DNA from: Moorella sp. E308F
GTDB taxonomy: Bacteria; Bacillota; DSM-521; Neomoorellales; Neomoorellaceae
Assembly (NCBI RefSeq): GCF_006538365.1
Contig: NZ_BJKN01000003.1
Coordinates: 329,965 to 393,964, forward strand
DNA: 64,000 nt
Reading direction: 5' to 3'
The notes beneath the pieces were generated by a model. It saw only the letters and a program-made list of their open reading frames with translations, made no database searches and was not told the DNA's origin. Position numbers and translations under genes: made by a program. This document shows, piece after piece, positions 32,033-39,888 of this stretch (positions are counted from its first letter, which is position 1; every line of letters begins with the position of its first letter).

Positions 32033-32903
32033 TGTTCTGGCAGTTTGCCCCAAAACGCCTGCGCAGTTCCGCGTCCTTGGCTAAGAGCCGCCGGGTTATG
32101 TCCAGCCGCTTTGCTTTGGAGGGTATCATATCGGTATAAGGTTTAATCAAAGCGATTAATTGTTTAATCGTCGCCTGCCGCCCGCTGTCAAGGCCGTATC
32201 CATGGCCGTAAGGGAAGGGTTTTAAGCGTAAAGTCAGGCCAAATATCTTTTCCAGATGCTGGCGTAGTAAATCGTTTTCTTGTGCTGTAAAGGCAAAGGT
32301 ATAAAAAGTAAGGCGCGGGAAGATATAAAAGCCGTCTTTTTTACGGCTATAGTTTATAACCAGGCTGCCATCATCCATAAAAAGGCAGGCCAGGCCTACT
32401 GGATGGGTAAGTAATTTTATATTTTCTGGTGTGAGGCATTTGCGATTATTGATGTAGAAGATGTTGTATAACCGGGTAAGAACAGGCAGGGATGGGCTAC
32501 GCAAATGGTTGTCCTTTGAAATTTTAAAACCCAGTCCTTTCAGCTGTCTGGCTTTCCAAACCCGGTAGTCCCGTTGGGATGGGGCAAAATGTTCGCGATA
32601 AAATGCCTGGCGGCTACGCGGTGCGAAACTTAGGCAGCCATCGCCCATTAAGCTACCGACGATGATATTTAGTTCATACGAGTTTAGCTCAAGGTCCGGT
32701 AGATTATTTAAATATTTTTCTTCCTTGGCTTGCATCAGTTTTTTATGTAGCTCTTTCTTATAGCTATCGCTTTTTTTAATACCATAACGAGAGGCGAGTT
32801 TGCGCAACTTATTTTCGGTTATTCCCAGCTTTTCTGCCAAGAGCTTATTATCGGTATCGGGGTAATGTTGGGCTAAATAGGCTTGCAAGTCTTCATTTGA
32901 CAT
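32013..32903 (-). CDS. LAGLIDADG homing endonuclease, free-standing
   Basis: 296 residues from ATG 32903 (AGGTGCGAGG upstream on this strand). An N-terminal helix-turn-helix-like region (NKLLAEKLGITENKLRKLAS) is followed by two LAGLIDADG-type motifs, LNIIVGSLMGDGCLSF and VGLACLFMDDGSLVIN, each with the acidic metal ligand. The rest (FAPSQRDYRVWKARQLKGLG, IKPYTDMIPSKAKRLDI) matches single-chain LAGLIDADG DNA endonucleases. It is not inside an intron or intein; it stands alone, convergent with maf and overlapping it by 20 bases. Such genes are mobile and may have come with island DNA. Confidence 0.82.
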   Translation of the reverse strand: MSNEDLQAYLAQHYPDTDNKLLAEKLGITENKLRKLASRYGIKKSDSYKKELHKKLMQAKEEKYLNNLPDLELNSYELNIIVGSLMGDGCLSFAPRSRQAFYREHFAPSQRDYRVWKARQLKGLGFKISKDNHLRSPSLPVLTRLYNIFYINNRKCLTPENIKLLTHPVGLACLFMDDGSLVINYSRKKDGFYIFPRLTFYTFAFTAQENDLLRQHLEKIFGLTLRLKPFPYGHGYGLDSGRQATIKQLIALIKPYTDMIPSKAKRLDITRRLLAKDAELRRRFGANCQNTIADFD

Positions 32904-33113
32904 CCTCGCACCTACTTTTATCAGGTAGAGAAAGGCTATTTTTAATATACCATACGAACTAATGTGCGTCAATACTCTTGTAGTCTAGAAAAAACGTAAT
33001 AATCATCTCACAGCTTGACCAGCATCGAGGCGGGTTAAAGTTCCGCAAGGTAAGACTAGCTTTTGCAGATGAAAAGGCAGCTTAATTGTATTGCTTATAT
33101 TATGGAAGATTCA

Positions 33114-33539
33114 TTATTGGTACTCACTCAATAAGCGTACAAAATTAAGGTCATGCTTTACGGCATTGTACAAACGCTGATCAGCAGTAAAAAACTCGCA
33201 TCCTTTCAACTGGGCCGCAACGATATAAGCGGCATCATAGGCGGTAATCTGATATTTGCGGCTTAAAGAAAAAACTTTTTCCGCCTCTTTTTCAATATCT
33301 ATCCATATGATTTGCAAGGAAAAAAAATTCCTTTGCTGTTTTAAATAAAATTTCCTCGCTAATCCTGCCACGTCTGGCAGCTACCAAACAAGCATTGATT
33401 AGCTCGAGGACCAGCAATCTTGGCTCGCAAAGGCTGATCCGGCCTAAAGCGTAGTCCAGCATTAATTTCTTGGCCCTGGGGAAAGCTCGTCAGGAAAATA
33501 GGCGCAGAGAATAGCGCTGGCATCTGCTACGATGTCCAA
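33114..33539 (-). pseudogene. VapC-type PIN toxin with two frameshifts
   Basis: Three minus-strand frames join to one PIN toxin. It starts at TTG 33539 (LDIVADASAILCAYFPDEL), shifts near 33478 within a CCCAGGGCC stretch to KKLMLDYALGRISLCEPRLL and ELINACLVAARRGRISEEIL, and shifts again near 33325 in a run of eight T to IIWIDIEKEAEKVFSLSRKY, ITAYDAAYIVAAQLKGCEFF and TADQRLYN. All catalytic positions exist in pieces, but no single frame carries them. The gene follows an intact Phd-type antitoxin by five bases. The 210 bases before the endonuclease (32904-33113) show nothing. Confidence 0.7.
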
Positions 33540-33544
33540 TGTTC

Positions 33545-33799
33545 CTACCTCGTTTCCAACTCTTTGCGCGAGTCTTGATATATTTCTCTAGCTGTTATAC
33601 CCGCATCCTCCATGGCCGCGTAGAGTTCCTGCATAGCAAGAAAATTTTTAATGCGGCGCAGGCTGGCATATTCTTCGTAAGGAAGGAGGGCAGCTACCGG
33701 CTTACCACTTTTTTCCAATACCACGTTTTCCCGATCTTCCACTTGACGTATTACTTCAAGAAACTGTTCTTTAGCCTGGCTCACATTCATAGTCAGCAT
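33545..33799 (-). CDS. Phd/YefM-family antitoxin
   Basis: 84 residues from ATG 33799 with GGAGGTG seven bases upstream. MLTMNVSQAKEQFLEVIRQV, then ENVVLEKSGKPVAALLPYEE and YASL, is the standard Phd/YefM fold: a DNA-binding N-terminal half and an unstructured toxin-binding tail. The gene is complete, with a good promoter, although its partner PIN toxin downstream is frameshifted twice. Keeping a solitary antitoxin after loss of the toxin is a common end state. Confidence 0.82.
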   Translation of the reverse strand: MLTMNVSQAKEQFLEVIRQVEDRENVVLEKSGKPVAALLPYEEYASLRRIKNFLAMQELYAAMEDAGITAREIYQDSRKELETR

Positions 33800-33822
33800 G
33801 ATTGGACACCTCCACTAACCAT

Positions 33823-33851
33823 ATTATGTGACTATTAGAAAATGAAATCAA
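33823..33851 (-). promoter_or_regulatory. Sigma-A promoter of the phd/PIN operon
   Basis: On the minus strand TTGATT (33846-33851), a 17-base spacer and CATAAT (33823-33828) lie 24 bases before the antitoxin start. This promoter stands back to back with the flaG promoter, the two -35 boxes being about 30 bases apart. Confidence 0.6.
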
Positions 33852-33882
33852 GCTGTAATTAGTTTTAGTTCAAATTTAAACC

Positions 33883-33909
33883 TCAAGCAGGACACTTATC
33901 TGTCGATAT
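33883..33909 (+). promoter_or_regulatory. Sigma-28 promoter of flaG-fliD-fliS-fliT
   Basis: TCAA at 33883-33886, a 15-base spacer and GTCGATAT at 33902-33909 give a slightly weaker sigma-28 site 31 bases before flaG. Late filament genes are the expected targets. Confidence 0.7.
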
Positions 33910-33940
33910 AATCCTCTAGGAGTTATTTTTACCCGCGGGG

Positions 33941-34312
33941 GTGGCAGTATTGCGGATCGAAGGAGTCGATCCTTTAATCCTAAACCAGGTCCAGAGCCAG
34001 ACACAGAAACCGGCAGTGCAGGATGCTAAAAAGATTAATGTAGACAGCGAGCAGGAAAAGCGCCGGCAAGAGGGGCAGGCCGGGTATTCCCAGGGTAATT
34101 TAGAGCAGGCAGTAGAAAAGCTAAACGCTGCCACGGAGCTTTTCAACATTAAACTGCGCTTTAAGCTTGACCACGAGAAGGGCGAAATATATGTTTTGGT
34201 GATAGATGCCAAAGAAGGCAAGATTATCCGCCGCATTCCACCGGAAAACGTTCTGAAAGTAGCCAGCCAGATGCAACAGCTGGTGGGACTGCTCCTGGAT
34301 GAGCTGATATAA
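33941..34312 (+). CDS. flaG: FlaG family flagellar protein
   Basis: 123 residues from GTG 33941; TTG 33950 is an alternative. The conserved C-terminal half reads AVEKLNAATELFNIKLRFKL, then EKGEIYVLVIDAKEGKIIRR and IPPENVLKVASQMQQLVGLL, the FlaG/YvyC signature. The N-terminal 50 residues are polar and variable. FlaG-type proteins limit filament length in several bacteria; the exact role is not settled. It is the first gene of the filament-cap operon, 13 bases before fliD. Confidence 0.85.
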   Translation: MAVLRIEGVDPLILNQVQSQTQKPAVQDAKKINVDSEQEKRRQEGQAGYSQGNLEQAVEKLNAATELFNIKLRFKLDHEKGEIYVLVIDAKEGKIIRRIPPENVLKVASQMQQLVGLLLDELI

Positions 34313-34325
34313 GGGGTGTTCTAAT

Positions 34326-35774
34326 ATGGTGGGAAGCCTTTATATTTCCGGCCTGGCTTCGGGGCTGGATACAGACTCTATCATCAACCAGTTAATGGAC
34401 ATCGAAAGAATACCCCTGACCAGGCTGCAGCAGCGCAAAGACCAGTATAACGTGGAGAAAAACGCCTGGCACGATATTTATACACGGTTAAGCAACTTGC
34501 AGAGCAAACTCACCGATCTTAAACTTGCCTCCACCTTTACTGGCATGAAAGCCACCTCCAGCAATACCTCTGCATTGACGGCTTCTGCAGCCAGCAACGC
34601 TGTGGCCGGAAGTTATAAAGTAGGTATTATCCGGTTAGCCCAGGCCCATAAAGTGGCGAGCGTGGAGCAGTTAACGGCGGACGATAATAACAGCCTGGGT
34701 TTTAGTGGTACCTTTACCATTAAAGTAAATGGAATTGTAAGGACGATTACCGTCGATGCCGGTGATAGCCTGAACTCTATCAGCGCTAAAATCAATAAGA
34801 GCCCTGATGAAGGGGGAGCGGGGGACATTGTGACGGCCAGCGTCATTGACCACCGGCTTGTCATTGCGAGTAAAACAAGCGGCGCTAATGGGGGAATACA
34901 GTTTAATGATGATGCTACGACCCATATATTGAATAGCCTTAAAATAATAGATGCAACCGATACTACCAAGCTCCTGGCAGGTGCAGAGATTGCACGCGCC
35001 CAGGATGCCGAATTTACCATCGATGGCCTCACTATAACCCGCTCCTCCAATACCATTACTGATGTCATCCAGGGGGTTACCCTGAACCTCCTGGCTGTAA
35101 CTGACACCGATGGTAATGGTACCATTGAAGCGGCGGAAACTTTGAGTTTGGATATAGGCAAAGATACCCAAAAAGCCGTCGATGCTGTTAAAGCTATGGT
35201 GGATCAATATAACTCGGTTATGGATTTTATCAGTACCAAAGCCGGGGATGAAGGCGATTTACAGGGTGATCCTACCCTGGCGCGGGTGCAGAGTTATTTA
35301 TGGCAACTGATGACAGCTGAAATAGCAGGCATAACGGGTCCTTACCAGACCCCCTGGAGCATCGGCATTTCCACCGGGGCCACGGTGGGCAGTGCTTCGT
35401 TAACATTCGACCGCAGCGGTAAATTAACCCTGGATACGGAAAAACTGACGGCCGCTCTGGAAGATGACCCGGCAGCCGTCATGGCTGTCTTTACCAATGA
35501 CAGCGGCACCGGGCTGGTTGACAGGCTGGATGATTATCTTACTTCCCTTGTCCGCTCCGGAGATGGCATTATTCCCTCTCGGGAAAAGTCTTTGCAAGAT
35601 ATTATGGACGACCTTGACGACCAGATCGCCCGCATGGAAGACCGGCTTGCTATAAAGGAAGAGCAGCTCCGGCGGCAGTTTACGGCTATGGAGCAGGCCC
35701 TGGCGGCTTTGCAGAGCCAGGGGAACTGGCTGGCCGGGCAGATTGCGTCCCTGAGCGCTTACCAGGTAAGGTAG
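34326..35774 (+). CDS. fliD: Flagellar filament cap protein FliD
   Basis: 482 residues from ATG 34326, behind AAGGGGTG. The N-terminus SLYISGLASGLDTDSIINQL and MDIERIPLTRLQQRKDQY and the C-terminus IPSREKSLQDIMDDLDDQIA with RMEDRLAIKEEQLRRQFTAM then LAGQIASL are the coiled-coil ends of FliD; the middle (about 100-400) is the variable surface part. Five or six copies form the cap under which flagellin is folded into the filament. FliS and FliT-like chaperones follow directly, as usual. Confidence 0.93.
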   Translation: MVGSLYISGLASGLDTDSIINQLMDIERIPLTRLQQRKDQYNVEKNAWHDIYTRLSNLQSKLTDLKLASTFTGMKATSSNTSALTASAASNAVAGSYKVGIIRLAQAHKVASVEQLTADDNNSLGFSGTFTIKVNGIVRTITVDAGDSLNSISAKINKSPDEGGAGDIVTASVIDHRLVIASKTSGANGGIQFNDDATTHILNSLKIIDATDTTKLLAGAEIARAQDAEFTIDGLTITRSSNTITDVIQGVTLNLLAVTDTDGNGTIEAAETLSLDIGKDTQKAVDAVKAMVDQYNSVMDFISTKAGDEGDLQGDPTLARVQSYLWQLMTAEIAGITGPYQTPWSIGISTGATVGSASLTFDRSGKLTLDTEKLTAALEDDPAAVMAVFTNDSGTGLVDRLDDYLTSLVRSGDGIIPSREKSLQDIMDDLDDQIARMEDRLAIKEEQLRRQFTAMEQALAALQSQGNWLAGQIASLSAYQVR

Positions 35775-35891
35775 TGTTTTTATTGAAGTAAAAGATACGG
35801 ATAAGAGAAGGCTCTGCAACCCTGCCCGCAGAGATGACAGGCTTGAACAGCAGTATACGCCGAAATGCGGATAGAGAACGAGGTGCAACTT

Positions 35892-36308
35892 ATGGCTGTA
35901 AATAATCCGTACCAGACTTATCAACAAAACCTTGTCCAAACCTTGTCCCAGGAAAAGCTGGTGCTGATGCTTTATGATGGAGCCTTGCGCTTTTGCCGCC
36001 AGGGGCTGGTTGCTATGGAAAAAAAGGATTATGCCGGAGTAAGCAATAGCCTGGGCCGGGCCCAGGATATCCTGAGCGAACTGATGGCGACCTTAAACAG
36101 GGATGTAGGAGAAATTGCAGAGAACCTCTATAAGCTTTACGACTTCATGTATCGTCACCTGGTCCAGGCTAACGTAAAAAAGAGCGCAACTATGATTAAT
36201 GAAGTAATCGACCTGTTACAGCAGCTGCGCGACACCTGGGAAGAAGCGACAAAAAAATACCAGTCCCACGATTATCGCACCAGAGTTGGGATGAACTGGC
36301 AGGGCTGA
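35892..36308 (+). CDS. fliS: Flagellin export chaperone FliS
   Basis: 138 residues from ATG 35892, with GAGGTG upstream; an earlier ATG at 35865 lacks a ribosome binding site. MAVNNPYQTYQQNLVQTLSQ, EKLVLMLYDGALRFCRQGLV and the NLYKLYDFMYRHLVQANVKK block match FliS well. It binds the C-terminal helix of newly made flagellin, prevents premature polymerisation and delivers it to FlhA. The 117 bases between fliD and fliS hold no other gene. The next gene starts two bases after its stop. Confidence 0.92.
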   Translation: MAVNNPYQTYQQNLVQTLSQEKLVLMLYDGALRFCRQGLVAMEKKDYAGVSNSLGRAQDILSELMATLNRDVGEIAENLYKLYDFMYRHLVQANVKKSATMINEVIDLLQQLRDTWEEATKKYQSHDYRTRVGMNWQG

Positions 36309-36310
36309 TA

Positions 36311-36799
36311 ATGAGCGAGATAGAAATAGTGGCCAGGCGGCTTTTGCAGGCGTATTATCAGGAAATAGAACTGATGCAGGTATGGCAGCAAAACTTAGAG
36401 CAACAACAGCAAGCCATTCAAGCCGGCGTCTGGGATGAATTAAATAATCTCATAGCAGAAGCCGCTTCCTGGAGGGAAAGGCTGACCCGGGCGCGGCAGG
36501 CTACCCGGCAGCTTGAAGAATTCCTGGTATTAGTTTCAGGGTGTGAAGCTCTGGAGTGGGAAAAGATTGAGTTCCTGCCAGAGGCAACCCGCCAGGAGCT
36601 GGCCGGGGCTACCCGGCAGGTGCGATCCCTTTGGGAGGAATGCCGGCATTTGCAGGAAGCTAATCTAAAAAATATACAAAAAGCTATGGCAGCGATTAAG
36701 TTGGAATTGGAGCAGGTACAAACAGCCCGGCAAATGGCCCGGGCCTACAGACGGGAAAATAAAACCGCTGTACCCCGGTGTCTGGACCGGCGGCTATGA
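36311..36799 (+). CDS. fliT: FliT/FlgN-like flagellar chaperone
   Basis: 162 residues, almost wholly helical (RRLLQAYYQEIELMQVWQQN, LEQQQQAIQAGVWDELNNLI and later ELEQVQTARQMARAYRRENK). The small alpha-hairpin plan and the position directly after fliS fit FliT or FlgN type chaperones for the cap or hook-junction proteins. The pattern QQAIQAGVWDELNNLIAEAASWRERL, a counter-like helix pair, is common to both families, so the symbol is by position and is not certain. Confidence 0.65.
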   Translation: MSEIEIVARRLLQAYYQEIELMQVWQQNLEQQQQAIQAGVWDELNNLIAEAASWRERLTRARQATRQLEEFLVLVSGCEALEWEKIEFLPEATRQELAGATRQVRSLWEECRHLQEANLKNIQKAMAAIKLELEQVQTARQMARAYRRENKTAVPRCLDRRL

Positions 36800-36840
36800 G
36801 TTAAGAAGGGGCAGCGAGCGGGGGCAGGAGAAGGAAGACC

Positions 36841-37044
36841 ATGAGCAAGCAGATTGAAATAACAAAACTATCAAGCCGGGGGCAGGTAGTTATCCCGAAA
36901 GAGATCCGGCAGCAGCTGGGATGGGAAACGGGCGATCACGTGGCTGTGGAAGTGCAGGGGGATATGGTAATCCTGCGGCGCCTGCAGCTGGAAAGCTGCC
37001 GGCAAGAAAGGCACCAGCAGGTGAGGATGAGTTTAATCAAGTAG
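36841..37044 (+). CDS. Solitary AbrB/SpoVT-domain protein
   Basis: 67 residues from ATG 36841 with AGAAGGAAG upstream. ITKLSSRGQVVIPKEIRQQL and GDHVAVEVQGDMVILRRLQL form a complete AbrB DNA-binding domain; almost no tail follows. No PIN or other toxin gene lies next to it, and 40 bases later the opposite-strand Uma2 gene ends. It may be an orphan antitoxin or a small regulator of the filament operon. Confidence 0.78.
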   Translation: MSKQIEITKLSSRGQVVIPKEIRQQLGWETGDHVAVEVQGDMVILRRLQLESCRQERHQQVRMSLIK

Positions 37045-37084
37045 ATGAAGAAACGGGTGCGGGGAAAGCGGTAAAAGCCCGGGG

Positions 37085-37654
37085 CTAATCTCCCGGTAAA
37101 ATATCCTGGACGGGAATGTTTAGCCCCGGGAAAGCCAGCGGTGAAATATGGTCGCCGCGCCCGTATTCTTTAACCTCTCTATACCCGGAGGGCGAAGGCA
37201 GGCGATAGGCAGTCACCTGCTGCGCCTGCAGGTTAACCAGCCATACTTCCTTAACCCCACCCTTTGCATAGAGGTTTGCCTTTACTTCGCGGTCATAAGC
37301 CATCGAAGTGTCGGACACCTCGACTAACAACAATACGTCCTCCGGCCGGGGGTGGAAAGAAGCATAATAATCATCACGGGCCTTAAGCAACATCAAGTCA
37401 GGCTGGGGTTCCGAGTGTTGGTCCAGGCGTAAAGGGTTGTTGGTGTCTACCAGGGCATTATCGCCTATTTTGGTGCTAAAGATATGAAGCAGCCGTCTGA
37501 CACACGCGGCGTGCCTGGTCCCTATCGGCACCATCTCTATAATCTCCCCCTCGATCAGCTCTACCCGGTCGTCTTCTCCCAGGATGCCTGCCCGGGCCAT
37601 CTGGTAAAACTCCTCAACAGTAAAACGTCGGCGAGGAACCTCGACTGCCGCCAT
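37085..37654 (-). CDS. Uma2-family (DUF820) putative nuclease
   Basis: 189 residues from ATG 37654 with AAAGGGGGG upstream on the minus strand. FTVEEFYQMARAGILGEDDR with VELIEGEIIEMVPIG, then SEPQPDLMLLKARDDYYASF, DVLLLVEVSDTSMAYDREVK and YAKGGVKEVWLVNLQAQQVT, give the full PD-(D/E)XK Uma2 pattern with PD, EV and K in place. It is the second Uma2 gene of the window and belongs to a different subgroup from 20201-20827. It separates the filament operon from the basal-body operon and points the other way. Confidence 0.83.
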   Translation of the reverse strand: MAAVEVPRRRFTVEEFYQMARAGILGEDDRVELIEGEIIEMVPIGTRHAACVRRLLHIFSTKIGDNALVDTNNPLRLDQHSEPQPDLMLLKARDDYYASFHPRPEDVLLLVEVSDTSMAYDREVKANLYAKGGVKEVWLVNLQAQQVTAYRLPSPSGYREVKEYGRGDHISPLAFPGLNIPVQDILPGD

Positions 37655-37817
37655 TCTTTAGACCCCCCTTTCTTCTGTCCTTCCCTTAATGTTATATATT
37701 ATAGCCCTATATCCTTTCCAGGATGATTGTCGTATCTATACCGAATCCCAGGCCGGTTGGGATGGCTATATTATACCACAGTTGGAAGCGAAATCTTTAG
37801 AGGAAAGAAAAATAGGA

Positions 37818-37853
37818 AGCTGTTCCCGGAGGGGTGGAACGGCTCATTTTTTT
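37818..37853 (+). terminator. Intrinsic terminator upstream of the basal-body operon
   Basis: AGCTGTTCC and GGAACGGCT form a 9-bp stem with one G-U pair around nine bases, followed by CA and seven T. It would stop read-through from the fliD-fliT side before the riboswitch. The remainder of 37655-37935 shows only AT-rich DNA, where a promoter for the operon must lie (TTGGCA at 37882 is a possible -35). Confidence 0.65.
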
Positions 37854-37935
37854 GGTTGATTTTCTCCCGACATGCAGGAATTTGGCAAATCGTGTTGAAT
37901 AAATATCGAAAATACAACGGTAAAATTTTCTTACT

Positions 37936-38114
37936 CCGGGCGTCAAGGGCAAGCTCTCCGAAAGGGGATGCGCGCAAAGCCATGGGTCTAAGGTCCGTGT
38001 CTTCCGGGGCAGGGCTTGTACGCTTCTTGTTTCTAGCCCCGGGGTGAAGGACTATGACTGCCAGGCCGCCGTTCCCGGTTCCTTTGAGACGCCCGGTAAA
38101 CGGGCTTTTCTTTT
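37936..38114 (+). promoter_or_regulatory. c-di-GMP-I (GEMM) riboswitch with terminator, heading the flagellar operon
   Basis: The core follows the GEMM-I pattern: GGGCAAGC, a stem capped by a CGAAAG tetraloop, GCGCAAAGCC, GGGTCTAAGG, a variable P3 arm (37998-38049) and ACTATGACTGCCAGGCCGCC. An intrinsic terminator follows (GCCCG 38091-38095, GTAAA, CGGGC 38101-38105, then TTTTCTTTT). The 5' strand CCGGGCGTC (37936-37944) is a perfect complement of GACGCCCGG (38088-38096), which includes the terminator's 5' arm, and it can also pair with CCCGG at 38074-38078. The ligand therefore probably chooses between aptamer closure and termination. C-di-GMP thus controls read-through into flgB and about 25 kb of flagellar genes; the direction (on or off) cannot be decided by eye. 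Confidence 0.85.
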
Positions 38115-38234
38115 AGGACTAAAGTCCCAGACTAATTTGGGCCTTAAGCCCGATACCCAAATTCCCATAGAAATGCTAAAGTGGTAACCGCTGGAGAAAA
38201 ATATCGTTTTTCCGGGAAAGAGGGGGAAACCTGG

Positions 38235-38633
38235 ATGTTTATGACGCCGGCTTTATATGTCCTGGAAAAGGCCCTGGACACGGCGGCTTTACGCCAGCGG
38301 GTCATCGCCCACAACATCGCCAACGTCAATACCCCGGGCTTCAAGCGCTATGATGTCTCCTTTGAAGAGAAACTCGGCCAGGCCCTGGGACTGGAGCCGG
38401 GTCTAACCCTGTACCGTACGAACCCCTATCATCTGCCGTCAGCCAGTCTGGATCTTACCCCGGAGGTTAATCAGGATAACAGCACCACGATGCGTCAGGA
38501 CGGCAATAACGTAGATATCGACCGGGAGATGGTCGACCTGGCCCAGAACAGCTTGAACTTTAACTTTGCCGTCCAGCAGCTAAACGGCCGGCTGGCCATG
38601 CTGCGCTATGTGATTAACGAAGGGAGGCGGTAG
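38235..38633 (+). CDS. flgB: Flagellar basal-body rod protein FlgB
   Basis: 132 residues from ATG 38235 with AGGGGG eight bases upstream. YVLEKALDTAALRQRVIAHN and IANVNTPGFKRYDVSFEEKL are the rod-protein N-terminus; DGNNVDIDREMVDLAQNSLN and QQLNGRLAMLRYVINEGRR the C-terminus. FlgB forms the proximal rod next to the MS-ring. It is the first gene after the c-di-GMP riboswitch. Hairpin-prone sequence (GGGCCTTAAGCCC) lies between terminator and start. Confidence 0.94.
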   Translation: MFMTPALYVLEKALDTAALRQRVIAHNIANVNTPGFKRYDVSFEEKLGQALGLEPGLTLYRTNPYHLPSASLDLTPEVNQDNSTTMRQDGNNVDIDREMVDLAQNSLNFNFAVQQLNGRLAMLRYVINEGRR

Positions 38634-38635
38634 GG

Positions 38636-39061
38636 GTGGAATTATTGCCGGCCCTGGCTATCAGCGCTTCCGGCCTTACGGCCGAGCGCCTGCGCCTGGA
38701 CCTAATTGCCAACAATCTAGCCAATATCAATACCACCAGGACACCCCGGGGCGGCCCCTACCGGCGGCAGGTGCCGGTTTTTGCGGAGAAACTGCGGGAA
38801 GCGCTGGGACAGTCGCCGGACCAGGCTCCGGGCAGGGGAGTGGAGGTCGCGGCTATTGTTGAGGATAACACGCCGCCCCGCCTGGTATACGACCCGTCGC
38901 ACCCGGATGCCGACCCTGATGGTTATGTGGCATTGCCCAATATCAATATCGTTAATGAAATGGTGGACATGATCACCGCCACCAGGGCCTATGAGGCCAA
39001 CGTCACCGTCCTTAATGCGGCCAAGGCCATGACCATGAAGGCCCTGGAGATCGGGCGTTAG
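38636..39061 (+). CDS. flgC: Flagellar basal-body rod protein FlgC
   Basis: 141 residues from GTG 38636, two bases after flgB. LAISASGLTAERLRLDLIAN and NLANINTTRTPRGGPYRRQV, then PHPDADPDG-like PSHPDADPDGYVALPNINIV and NEMVDMITATRAYEANVTVL, match FlgC closely. It is a rod subunit. In most genomes fliE follows directly; here a 320-base structured non-coding element is inserted just after the stop codon. Confidence 0.94.
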   Translation: MELLPALAISASGLTAERLRLDLIANNLANINTTRTPRGGPYRRQVPVFAEKLREALGQSPDQAPGRGVEVAAIVEDNTPPRLVYDPSHPDADPDGYVALPNINIVNEMVDMITATRAYEANVTVLNAAKAMTMKALEIGR

Positions 39062-39385
39062 AGGTATGGTATGGCTGCCGCCCCAGCCATGAAGTATGAA
39101 AATATATGGCTGGGAAAAGGGGCTGGAGGGTACAGGCGGAGGGCGACTTGGTTCGAGGCGTCAGCAAACTCAGCGAAGCCGTAGCGAGGCGGCGGTGAAC
39201 GGGATGGGGATCGTAACGTGGCTTAGGAATAAGAAGTAGCACACCCCGTGATGCATGATTGAAACGCCAAAAGTTTAGCCACCCCCGCCGCCGAGCAAGG
39301 CTGAGCGCTAAGTTTGCTAGCTGAGAACCACCGGAGCCCGGAGGCTGTACCCTCCAGCCTGAAGGAAGCTGGGTTATAACTTTCA
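39062..39385 (+). ncRNA. Structured RNA-like element D between flgC and fliE
   Basis: A non-coding stretch of about 320 bases with extensive pairing potential. A 5' hairpin (ATGGCTG/CAGCCAT) is followed by ATGAAAAT, then by a 15-base segment at 39121-39135 (GGCTGGAGGGTACAG) whose exact complement CTGTACCCTCCAGCC lies at 39345-39359. Inside this helix are further long-range pairs (AGCAAACT with AGTTTGCT, GCGGCGG with CCGCCGC). The motif GCGACTTGGTTCGAG is shared with three other elements in the operon. CTGA follows the closing helix. It shares an exact 41-base block with element C. I find no protein-coding frame. See the findings for the family hypothesis. Confidence 0.7.
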
Positions 39386-39399
39386 GGAGGAAAATGCAC

Positions 39400-39711
39400 A
39401 TGCTCCTTTCACCTGTATCCCTTTTAATGCCGGCTCCCCTTCAGGAGAGCCAGCAGTCCCGGCCCGTTCCCCAGGGTACAGGAGCCGTAGCCGGGTCTTT
39501 TGCAGAAATCCTGATGGAAAAACTGGGGGAAATCAATACCCTGCAGCAGCAGGCCGATGCCCTCACCCAGGAGTACCTGGCCGGTAAAATCGAGGACGTT
39601 CACCAGGTCATGCTGGCCCTGGAACAGGCCAACCTTTCCCTCCAGCTGGCCGTGCAGGTGCGCAATAAGGTCGTGGAGGCTTACCAGGAAATCTCCCGCA
39701 TGCAGTTCTAG
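39400..39711 (+). CDS. fliE: Flagellar hook-basal body protein FliE
   Basis: 103 residues from ATG 39400, nine bases after AGGAGG; ATG 39394 is only three bases from it. SFAEILMEKLGEINTLQQQA, QEYLAGKIEDVHQVMLALEQ and ANLSLQLAVQVRNKVVEAYQ then EISRMQF form the typical FliE C-terminal helices. FliE joins the MS-ring to the rod. It is the first gene after element D, whose 3' end supplies the sequence up to the ribosome binding site. Confidence 0.93.
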   Translation: MLLSPVSLLMPAPLQESQQSRPVPQGTGAVAGSFAEILMEKLGEINTLQQQADALTQEYLAGKIEDVHQVMLALEQANLSLQLAVQVRNKVVEAYQEISRMQF

Positions 39712-39888
39712 TGCCGTCCTTGAGCCGGGTCGGCAGCAGCGCGGCACTTGAGGGGAGAGCAGTTGCTTGCCCTGGACCGGCAGGGGGCGGTGCGGCAGGC
39801 GGTGAAAGTTAGGTGCAGGGGAGGCATTTTTCCTGGTAGTGATATTAATTATGGTTAGCAAAGCAATATTGCCTTCCGGGAGCTCAAA

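Noticed and set aside
38144-38180. Possible sigma-28 promoter before flgB (GCCCGATA, TAAA)
   Set aside because: Spacing between any TAAA-like and CGATA-like box is wrong, and the riboswitch terminator upstream implies the promoter lies before 37936.
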